NCBI GenBank assembly: GCA_949825065.1
Contig: OX463846.1
Span: forward strand, 11,714,177-11,778,176
Source: Odontocerum albicorne
Taxonomy: Eukaryota > Arthropoda > Insecta > Trichoptera > Odontoceridae
Reading direction: 5' to 3'
Length of the DNA: 64,000 bases
Shown: in pieces, positions 55,480-64,000 of the stretch
Numbering within the stretch: the first letter of the stretch is position 1
How the letters are laid out: the number at the start of each line of letters is the position of its first letter
Notes under the pieces: model-generated
What the model was told of the DNA's origin: nothing
Database searches by the model: none
The model's input: the letters and a program-made list of their open reading frames with translations, nothing else
Program-made: the position numbers and the translations under genes

Positions 55480-55800
55480 TAGAACCCCTAAAAGGGGTAT
55501 TTTCTAGTGTACCCTTGCATGCCCCACCCATATCTCCAACATATTAGTCCAAATATAAAATCAGACCGTAACATGTAATACTAATTCTAAAGTTGAATTC
55601 GTACAAGTTCTTCGTAGCTTAAATAAGGGAGTCACGTAGTTTTAATCACCTCATAATAAAGTTTGGAGCGTATGAGGTTTTACGCTAAAAAACAAATCGC
55701 CAAATTTTAAGACTAGAAATTAGTATTTAGTATTTAGATCGAACTATTAATTTGGGCCTAAGAAGCATATACATATTCATTATTAAAGCCCGCAACAGAA
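55480..55800. repeat. Dispersed repeat D, copy 2
   Basis: Carries GCTTAAATAAGGGAGTCACG, ATCACCTCAT, a TTTAAGACTAGAAATTA block and TAGTATTTAGATCG, in the order seen at 18300-18620. Confidence 0.5.
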
Positions 55801-55949
55801 TACCGTCATACAGAACATTCCTCCTACTTGGAATAAAACCCAAAATGTGTAGGTTTTATGACTAGAAGTAATTATAATGATCAAAATTATTACTAAATGA
55901 TAACTATAATATTCTACTAGTTAATGAGTACAATACGAACGATAGAAAC

Positions 55950-56125
55950 TTTGCATTAAAGTAAGGAACGATAAAAACTTCGGCTTAAAGTAAGGAACGA
56001 TAGAAACTTTGGCTTAAAGTAAGGCACACTAAAACTTTGGCTTAAAGTAAGGAACGATAAAAATTTGGCTTAAAGTAAGGAACGATAGAAACTTCGGCTT
56101 AAAATAAGGAACGCTAGAAACAAGA
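55950..56125. repeat. 29-bp tandem array, 6 copies
   Basis: TTAAAGTAAGGAACGATAGA plus AACTTTGGC repeats at 55957, 55986, 56015, 56043, 56071 and 56100 (spacing 28-29). Confidence 0.9.
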
Positions 56126-57590
56126 TATAAGCTGTTATGCAATGTTCCTATAGAACAGACCATTGAATTTATTTAAGAAACATAATAGTTTATAATAAAT
56201 ACCTTCAATTTTCCATTTCGAGAACATTCGTCACATTGAAAATCTAAAGTCCGTACGACGAGTGTTGGTAGAGTTACATCACGGTAGACTAAAGAAACAC
56301 AAAAATCAATCAAAAGAGACTGAAAACAGTTCATTTGAAATATATAATGTTGTGAGTTTAAAATTTAAATCTTATCCTTAATTCTATTAAGCTAAGTGAA
56401 ATAAGTGGTGTACACTATATTGCCAACAAGAAAAAACGCAACAGTAGCGTTTCTATCGAATTTAAGAGAACATTAATTTTCTGCAAATTATTTTTCACGA
56501 AATAATTTTTGTAATCGCACTTATTAGCAATACTACCGAACGTGAAGAGGAACTTCTAGCGCATGCGAGTATTGTCATCAAACAAACTCTTTTACCGGAC
56601 AGGTACCCTTGTTTTATGTAATCAAACCTGGTACAACCAGTAATAAAACCTGAAACGCTTACGGAAACGAACCAGTAATACTCGTACATAGCTGCCCATT
56701 CCAGTGGCTTCGAACCCGATTTTTTTTAATATGAAGGCGAATACAATGCTGTCTCCCACAGTTGAGTTTCAACCACGCTCTTCAACATGTATTCATCACC
56801 AAAGCGAATATGTTAGAGCTAATACTATATGTCATTACAAATTAATAAATTATTGCACGCGTTATCGAAATAATATTGCAATACTAGTAAAATATTTATC
56901 CGTACAAACAATACATCTCTTGAATTTTCGGTTCAATTCCCAACTGTACCCAGAAACAATTAAATTAAGAAATAATAGAAATTAACAGAGCGCTCTTGAG
57001 TGATTTATATAACTAAACAGCACTTTACATATTTTATTTGAATATGTGTAACGTGTAATCATGAATTCAGATCTCGAGGGCGCTAAGACCTAAAAATGTG
57101 TATACTGATTACCAGAAAGCTTCGGAGACCAAATATCCATACAGTAGAGACAGCAAGTAGCAGATTAGTTGATATATAAAAAAAATATGGCCTCGATAAG
57201 CTGGGAATGCAATCGATAATAATATAAGTAATCAAGATAAGTTAGTGTGAAAGTTAAGCTTGATCGAATTATTAAATTATGTAAAGTTCATTCGAATCAT
57301 GATGATTAAATTGAATGAATCAGGACTTTGGGAGCTCATACCGAGGTTTTCAGGCTATTTGCTAAATTATAATAATAACCTCCTTCAGAGTGTAAAGAAA
57401 ATATCATATAAAACACTTTTGTCGTATATAGTACAACTTAGTTGGCGATTGATGCAGTTTCTTCAAACTATTAAGAACTCAAAAAAAAACGATATAAAAA
57501 ACATCAAAATATCTTTTAGTGACGGTTTTTTTTCCTAGTTTTACATCATCCTTTTTTTCCAATCTCCCTTTCCTTTTTTTTTATTTATTT
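56126..57590. other. No recognised gene; one SINE-2-like scrap
   Basis: AT-rich DNA. 56885-56975 contains GGTTCAATTCCCAACTG, like the SINE-2 copy at 32236. Open frames at 56704-56985 and 57260-57538 show no family signature. Confidence 0.4.
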
Positions 57591-57593
57591 TTT

Positions 57594-57777
57594 TAACTTG
57601 GCGAGTTTATTGCCATGTGGCAATCTCTTCCAACCAACCAAAAAGATGTTTTTTTTATGGGCTCTAAGTGTTAACGAGACTGGAATCCTATTTTAAAAAT
57701 CTGGATTCCAGTGGGGATCGAACCCGCAACCTCCGGATCGGCAGACAAGTGTCTTACCACCAGCCCACGGAGGTAGT
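57594..57777 (-). mobile_element. SINE-1, well preserved
   Basis: Reverse tail GGCGAGTTTATTGCCATGTG and GCAATCTCTTCCAACCAACC, body GAGACTGGAATCC, reverse B box GGGATCGAACC (57714-57724) and head end GTCTTACCACCAGCCCACGG. It is nearly identical to the copies at 3116 and 4057. Confidence 0.8.
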
Positions 57778-57864
57778 CTATTATTTTTTGAAATTTGTAT
57801 GCTTTTTTTTTTCATTTTTATTTCGTGTTTTTTTTTTAATTTTTGTTATTTTGGTGCTATATCA

Positions 57865-58115
57865 TATTTCTCCCCACCACCCACGCTGTTATGAGGGACG
57901 TAGTAAGTCCCCTTTGAGTGCAATCTACACTAGAAGATTAAAATCGTCTTCATTTTATTAGAGATGACGTCACGTAGTGACGATGAAGGAACAACTCAAA
58001 AGGACTTCTCCTCCAGCAGCGTCACACCTGAGTATAAAAATAATAGAAGCAACAACTGACTTAAGGTCCAACGTTACGAGAGAAAGAAAATGACTCGCCG
58101 CACAGTAAATATAAC
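57865..58115 (-). repeat. Rep-R copy
   Basis: CCACCACCCACGCTGTTATG, AATCTACACTAGAAGATT, ATGACGTCACG and GTCACACCTGAGTATAAAAA follow the reverse-complement order of Rep-R. Confidence 0.75.
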
Positions 58116-58204
58116 TTACAAAGCAATTTAAGATCTGGACATCGATGATGTAAATCCCCCACTTTTCATTTATAACTTTGTAAAATAAATTGAAAGATCT
58201 TGCA

Positions 58205-58420
58205 AGCTGGCCATATTATACACCGTACAATCACGACATGTATGTTACAATATACACCGTACAATCACGACATGTATGTTACAATGAGCTTTAAGATAAA
58301 TGAAAAGAATATGAATCCAATGACGATAAATGAAAGTTAGAAAGATAGAAAGATACGATAAATGAAAAGAATATGAATCCAATGGCCATAGTATACACCG
58401 TACAATCACGTCATGTTAAT
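58205..58420. repeat. Mixed short duplications
   Basis: TATACACCGTACAATCACGA with CATGTATGTTACAA occurs twice in tandem (58217, 58250) and again at 58390. AATGAAAAGAATATGAATCC occurs at 58299 and 58362. Confidence 0.85.
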
Positions 58421-58870
58421 GTTATTTTTTAACTCTAATACAAAAATGTAAGACAAACCAAAGGAGCATAATTTAGAACGTAAATGTCTTACAATAATAA
58501 AATATTATCTATTAATTATATTTCAATGAAATTTTAATTCGTTTTATTGCATTCTTGCATTATAATTAGACACAGCCAGTGATACGGGTATGCAATGCAA
58601 AGTGCCTACATTAAGCCCAATCACTGAATCTGGCCCAATCGGATGTCAGAGTTGGAGAACAAGGTCGCTCCACAATCCGCTCCGAATTAATTCGATTTGC
58701 TCTTACATTCATCTGCGTGCCCGATTATATACAATATTTCATAATATTTAAAATATTTCACACCTAATTACATTTTCCTACATATTGCGGAAAAATCGAT
58801 AATCGTTCAATCGACTGTAATATATTTTTGTAATCGAAATACACATCTCAATTAAAACCTGTACAGTATA
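58421..58870. other. No recognised feature
   Basis: 58570-58740 is slightly more GC-rich; no frame or repeat match. Confidence 0.45.
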
Positions 58871-58871
58871 T

Positions 58872-59040
58872 TGACGTGTGATGGACAAGTTGAAAGGGGT
58901 ATTGAAAGAAGGGTTGCGACAGGGAACAATGAAAAAGAACTTCCTGTATCAAAAGGAGCAAAAATTACAATATATTATTATGTGTTAAAGATCACCTTGA
59001 CGTATGGAAGTGACGTATGGACTTGGTAGAAGAAAGATAG
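58872..59040 (+). pseudogene. LINE-B reverse transcriptase scrap
   Basis: The plus strand reads VERGIERRVATGNNEKE and LTYGSDVWTW, matching the VERDIERRIAIGN segment at 29160 and the YGSESWTW of the 49405 copy. Confidence 0.55.
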
Positions 59041-59149
59041 TAGTATTCCCACCTGACATTCATCGTGCATCTAAGAAATATTCTCAAAACTGAGCGGTCT
59101 CTTTGACTTTGGTAATATTAGATTCAGAGTAGTATTTTTTTTCATATTC

Positions 59150-59640
59150 TTTAAAATTCCTCATCGATTCTATTGGCGACCATCAAAGCTGCCTTGACCT
59201 TTATGACACCAGCTCTAAACAAAGATACGCCAATGAAACCACTCCTGTAAGTTCTTCAATCAGGAGATGCGTCTTCTTCCTGCACTTCTTCTCTCCAGAA
59301 TTTTCTCCATCAATATCAATATCACAAAGGATCTACTTTTTTTCTTCGCTTTACTCGTATATATCTAAAGTACTCACCCGCTTCAAGAGAACATCAGTAA
59401 TTGGTCAACTCATGAGTCTCACAGTATTCGTCGATAACATCTCATTCAAAAGCTTCTAATTTATTTGTGTAAGCAAGTATCCGTGATTCAACACCATGGA
59501 AAAGTACAGAGAATATGTAGCATTACTAAATTTGCATACTAAAGTCGGGATTGAAAATTTTATTAAAGAGAAGATCCTGCATTTAACGGAAGCAACTTCA
59601 CTGTAAATAAGATCTCTTGGTCCCATTCATCATAAAAACT
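59150..59640 (-). pseudogene. LINE ORF2 C-terminal relic
   Basis: The minus strand reads EVASVKCRIFSLIKFSIPTL, YSLYFSMVLNHGYLLTQINK, LEAFE, later WRKFWREEVQEEDAS and LFRAGVIKVKAALMVANRID. The LEAFE and LFRAGV-K-ALM-AN end place it with the 45290-type LINEs. Several stops. Confidence 0.5.
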
Positions 59641-59749
59641 TCTTTATAATGTGTTGAATATGCCAAAATAAAAACTTTCCTACGTGGATTATTGCATTTG
59701 GTCCTTTCTTAGCGACTCGATCTTTAATTCGAGAAATAAAGGACAACAT

Positions 59750-60365
59750 ATGTTTATTTTTTTATTTATTGAACACTTCATTGTAATAACAAACTGGTGG
59801 GCTTATTGTAAGGTGGCTATCTCTTCCAACTAACCAGACAAAAGTTAATAAAGGAAGTTACATGGTCACACAAAATATTCAAATGATTATTCATCTTTAA
59901 GAAATTTATGAACATATCATATACATAATAAAAGTAAGATATCACCAATCAAAGGAAACGGAAGGGATGGTGGAGAGAGAAGAAAAATCAGGAATGAAAC
60001 ACGTTATATCACTGATTAGAAATTTAGAGTTTTTAAAGTCGCTTCTTAAAGTATGCCAAGGACGGAGCGAATCATTCAACATTGGTTTGTTACTGGTTTC
60101 AGAGTCTCACTGCATGGGCAGTTAACTGCCCATGCAGTGAGACTTAAGGACGGCGTAAAAAAAGAAGAGTGGTAAACTGGGAAGGCCAATAAACAATCTC
60201 TGTTTGAGCATAGCGCAAGTCCATGATAATTATGCTGAAATTTTTCGGTGAGATAAATGGGGGTGGCGGGACAGTAAAGGATAGTGTACAATAGATATAG
60301 TGTGTGAATTGGGCGTCTATTAATTACGTTGAACTAGTTCAGCATCTTCTGGTATGAAGTGATAT
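59750..60365 (-). mobile_element. LINE-A 3' end, copy 2
   Basis: Aligned with 11195-11845 over its whole length. The 45 bases at 59794-59838, read on the minus strand, match the SINE-1 tail at 37 of 45 positions. It includes the coding remnant LYTILYCPATPIYLTEKFQH and LALCSNRDCLLAFPVYHSSF. A 40-bp palindrome at 60104-60143 interrupts it. Confidence 0.75.
60104..60143. other. Perfect 40-bp spacerless palindrome
   Basis: GTCTCACTGCATGGGCAGTT meets its exact reverse complement. The matching place in LINE-A copy 1 (about 11596) has only the left half, so the palindrome arose by local inverted duplication in this copy. Confidence 0.9.
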
Positions 60366-60925
60366 ATTATGTCTGCGTTGCAAAACATGTCTTATCTTTT
60401 GTTAGAACAAAATCGAGTTTGAATGTAAGAATAGTAAATATTTCATAACCATGCTTAAATACTCGTATATAAATTTTAACGACATGAAAATTAACAGCTA
60501 ATAATCTGAATGGAATCTTATTAATTAAAGTTTGAAATATTTATTAATTTTTTTAAGAACAGTTCAGATCATATCGAACCTATGTAAATTATAATATATG
60601 TATTTATTTTAACCGCCGTTGGATGGAATCAGTGCAGCCCGTTAATATACCCCAAGGTCTCGCACTCGATTCGGATTGCAACTTTTCCCAGTATTGGTAT
60701 TGACCCCTTTCAAAAAACCGTGACCTGAAGGAGACCTTCCGCGCGACGCAGGACACAACATTTTACCTTTCCACTATCTATAGGGAGTCGACACCATTCT
60801 TAAACCACTTAATAAAAATGACCGATCAAAATCCCGGTCTCTTTCCTCAACCTTCTCAAACTAGACGGATAATTTTAGATGATCTCGGTGTAACACGTTT
60901 CTTTATACATCTTCGAACGGATTAG
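60366..60925. other. No recognised feature
   Basis: 60615-60830 is more GC-rich (CCTTCCGCGCGACGCAGG), without a match to other parts of the window. Confidence 0.4.
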
Positions 60926-60929
60926 CTTC

Positions 60930-61175
60930 TTCGATCTAGTAGTGTCAAAGGATTGATTTGCTGTATTCAAAGTTTTTTTACAAGTACTGATTATTCGCAG
61001 AGCTGCTTGAATTTCAGTACTTAAACCGCGTTATTAGAGAATTTAATACGTTTTGAGTCATTTTGTTGACCTTAAGTTTGTTGTCACTGTTGTCTTTTTC
61101 GATCTTATAGTGTAGATCTAACGGAATGGAGATTTATTTGGTCCCATATAACATCGGTGTACCTGAATATATTTA
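60930..61175 (+). repeat. Rep-R copy, decayed
   Basis: GATCTAGTAGTGTCAAAGGA, TTTCAGTACTTAAACC and ATCTTATAGTGTAGATC follow the Rep-R order. Confidence 0.55.
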
Positions 61176-61923
61176 AGACACTTAGTTCGTGAGTCAAACA
61201 ATTTTTCCATCAAACAATGAGTTTCCTCAAATTCTCACATTGATTTTTTTTATTAAATATAAATAAAATTCACATTATATTTATTTATTCACGACAAAAC
61301 AGTATTTTACATGACACGAGAACAAATTCACATAAGACAAGTTAATTCAAATACTTAAAATTATTGACGAAATTGCACAAGTTTATCTTAAACTAATCAG
61401 TGTTATATAGCATAAATGAATAAATATGTTTTATTTTGCAAACATATGACACGTAAAATATTGTACACACTTTATGTATATACTCGTATAATGTATTTTC
61501 TATTTTATTATTGTCTATATATAATATTTATTATATTACTATCATTTTAAGTCATATTTAAATAAGATTTTTATATAAATCTACTCTGTGTCGGAAATCT
61601 TAACTGAGTGGTTATTATTAAAAAAACTAAGTTTTATTGCTATTTCTTCAAAATTTATGAAAAAAAAACTCGTGCACCGCACAAAACACCTTGTCGGGCC
61701 GCATGCTAGCCATGCATGTCTTAAGCCCTCAAGTTCGAGTACTAGAACCGAAAACAATATCATCCTCGAGGCACGTGTTTCAATGTCTTGATCACCAATT
61801 AGGATATATAGAAAAGTACCATACGAAAGATGAAGTTTGCACTGCATTCATTCAAACGATATATTCCTGTCCATTATTATATAATTATACAATATTATAA
61901 ATTATTACAAACCAATTTTTAAA
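61176..61923. other. No recognised feature
   Basis: AT-rich DNA. 61670-61790 is GC-richer, with open frames on both strands but no family signature. Confidence 0.4.
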
Positions 61924-62160
61924 CACAAGCTCAATGACGTTAATTAGATGAAACCGGATCAGCGTGGGCGGCTTCCGTGCAGTTTGTTTATGTGCAGCAC
62001 GCCTCGCGCCAAGGCTGAAGGATGCGGGCCACCAGGATACGCATTGCGCTACCATGCCTGTCTGCTGTACCTATCTGATATACCTCCTCGTAGCGGATCT
62101 CGTCTTCACGCGTCATTACACATTCAGTTTAGCATCCTACGTTTGCACTTTATTTTCTAG
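61924..62160. other. GC-richer block sharing a 15-mer with 32045
   Basis: Contains GTGCAGCACGCCTCGCGCC and GGCCACCAGGATACG. Two overlapping frames are open, but neither is recognised. The shared 15-mer suggests a common ancestor with the GC island at 31968. Confidence 0.25.
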
Positions 62161-62736
62161 TAATATTTTCCTCAAACGATATATCTCACTACCACTACGC
62201 CTGCTTTATAATGTCATGTTGCATGACGATAGTGATCTCTCTGAAGCATGACCTGTGACTAACTATATTTCTCAGTGCCATCACACTTTAAGAAATTGTT
62301 ATATGAGTATGTTCATTGTTCGTTCTTTTGAATTACATTGAAAAACATATACAATTTTAGCATATAAATTTACATATTATTTTGTTATTAAAATATATAT
62401 TATTTATTTGATATATCAGCCATCTCACAATGTTAATTGCATGTTCTGAGACAACTGACTTACACTCACGAAATTCAGTTATAAAAACACAAATATTTCA
62501 ACAGATCCACGTACCAGTCGCCCGTGTGATTTGACAATTCTCAGCAAAAAAATCTTAGTTTTTTTTCTCTGTGTTGCCAAAATGTTAACTTAATTTTCTC
62601 TCTTTATGCTGGCAGTGTATCGGGGGTTGTATGTATATACATTTATATTTTTAACAAATTTGTGAATATTTATTGAGTTTACAATGATGTTATATTGATT
62701 GTTTATTTATCATCATTTTTTTTATTCAAAATTACA

Positions 62737-62960
62737 TGTGGGCTGAAAAACATCTGATGTCCTCGCGGCCGAACTTGCCATCCTATTGGTAGGGGAGTAT
62801 CTATAGGTAGATTGCGAAAATATTATGAGCCCAGACCGTTTAATAATTTCTCACGAATTTCAAGATATATATGATATATACATATATACATACTATATTC
62901 TCAATCAATAAATCTATATCTTTTAATTATTATTATCGCAAGATTATTTTCAAGCTAACA
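62737..62960 (+). repeat. LTR-like dispersed repeat L, copy 2
   Basis: Starts TGTGGGCTGAAAAAC and shares CTATTGGTAGGGGAGTATCT, ATTATGAGCCCAGA and ATCAATAAATCTATAT with copy 1. It has a single degenerate version of the segment that is expanded to five 41-bp units in copy 1. Confidence 0.45.
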
Positions 62961-63158
62961 CTGGAGGCTGTCTAGAGAGGACACATCATGTGTGAGGGCC
63001 ACACGCAGAAGAAGGCTCAGTAATTTAAAACAAACATATTCAAAATAAATATGTTTTTCTATACTCGTAGAAATAATTTTAGACGACCTAGTTGGTATAA
63101 TATTAACGAGACATTTTTCTTGATAATTTTTCTACCTTTTATTCCCTTGATAATTTAA

Positions 63159-63311
63159 TGGTTGAATTAAAATAGGCACTAAGTACCAAAAAAAAAAACA
63201 AAAAAAAAACTAAGTATGCTGTTTCGTTCTATATGTCATACTGTATATAATGAAACTGCATACTTAGTTTTTTTTTTTTGGTATTTAGTGCCTATTTTAA
63301 TTCTACCATTC
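63159..63311. mobile_element. Palindromic MITE-P, copy 2
   Basis: Same arms as the element at 34052-34216 (ATGGTTGAATTAAAATAGGC, CTAAGTATGC, GTTTCGTTCTATATG), with longer A and T runs. The centre is inverted relative to copy 1 or simply palindromic. Confidence 0.85.
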
Positions 63312-63344
63312 AATTGTATTGTACCACACTTTGGTTGTATACAG

Positions 63345-63490
63345 TACAACCAGGCTAGATTATGCCATGGCACTTTGTTCCAACCAATCAAAAAGATCTT
63401 AAAGAAGCATTAAGTGAAAACTGGACCTCTTTTAAAATAAATTGGGTCCCATCGAGAATCAAACACGCATTAGATGACATGCATTAGATT
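63345..63490 (-). mobile_element. SINE-1 copy
   Basis: CCATGGCACTTTGTTCCAAC and CAATCAAAAAGATC, body TAAGTGAAAACTGGACC, and a decayed head (ATCGAGAATCAAACACGC). Confidence 0.55.
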
Positions 63491-63593
63491 AGCGGATTAG
63501 ATGACAGGCATCTTATCATTTTTTCTTAGAAAGAGCTATGTACAAATTCCTAAATTCTCATCATATAATTTTCATTTCTTGATGAATATGAAT

Positions 63594-63775
63594 AATGACC
63601 ACCATCATGGCTTAGTTGGGAAGAAGCCTGTGTTCTAGCCTGGTGGATGTAGGGTTCAATTCTCGAAAGTGTATGATTCTGATTTTCATTTAAGACCTCC
63701 TTTTCATATTTCTGATTGATTATAAGAGATTGCCAAATGATAATAAATTCGCCAATACTGCATACAGCGAAAATG
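63594..63775 (+). mobile_element. SINE-1 copy, diverged
   Basis: A-box-like ATGGCTTAGTTGGG, B-box-like GGGTTCAATTCTCG, tail GATTGATTATAAGAGATTGC with AATAAATTCGCCA. Confidence 0.65.
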
Positions 63776-64000
63776 TTATACAAAACAATTGAACTATTCA
63801 TTTTTAATCTTATCATGGGTTCCCTACGTAGCAATGCATAAATTACACGCTGGAAGTCGTCCCTCAGGTAAACTTCCAAAAAAAATCATTTTGGAGTTAG
63901 TTTTCTGACCTATAAGGAGTGCCTGAAAATGCACTTCCGAATATCCGAATTTTGAAATGATATCCCGCATGTACGAGTATTTCGAGGACTTTTCAAGTTT

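Overview
This window looks like gene-poor intergenic or intronic DNA from a large, AT-rich arthropod genome, most likely an insect. There are no operons or ribosome-binding sites, and no intact long reading frame. I could not identify any host exon with confidence. Nearly everything recognisable is a decayed transposable element (TE), a short inverted-repeat element or a minisatellite. A LINE tail carrying a GTAGGCAGA motif reminds me of moth and butterfly genomes, but that is memory and only weak evidence for Lepidoptera. A 200-base N run at 52988-53187 shows this is a draft assembly.

Layout. 1-2700: 5'-truncated mariner-A, a Penelope-like (PLE) tail, SINE relics and a TA-flanked palindromic MITE. 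3000-4314: hAT-like element packed with four SINEs. 4490-14545: a dispersed repeat pair (4490 and 9490) and many non-LTR retrotransposon 3' ends, including the longest reverse-transcriptase relic (12285-13275, minus) and a second RTE-like tail (13976-14545, plus). 14690-21360: PLE endonuclease relic, mariner-B copies (one a fold-back), a 53-bp satellite and palindromic PLE tails. 21360-26200: almost featureless AT-rich DNA. 26210-27400: the best PLE locus, with reverse transcriptase plus GIY-YIG endonuclease on the minus strand and a second fragment head-to-head on the plus strand. 28200-38700: minisatellites, LINE fragments, tandem PLE tails, an LTR-like repeat with a 41-bp array and a piggyBac-like MITE. 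39800-52150: more LINE, SINE and satellite DNA, a mariner-A deletion derivative and a full-length but dead mariner-B (47659-48930). 53188-64000: sparse DNA with an inverted-repeat element (54459-55182), LINE tails, SINEs and a second copy of a palindromic MITE.

How the parts relate. The tRNA-derived SINE-1 family ends in a sequence about 82% identical over 45 bases to the 3' end of the LINE-A family, which implies that SINE-1 borrows LINE-A's replication machinery. The PLE copies share a terminal block with a hammerhead-like core and repeatedly sit in inverted or tandem arrangements. Family names (SINE-1, SINE-2, LINE-A, LINE-B, mariner-A, mariner-B, PLE-1, Rep-R) are local labels. All family calls come from reading motifs and comparing copies inside the window; no database search was possible.
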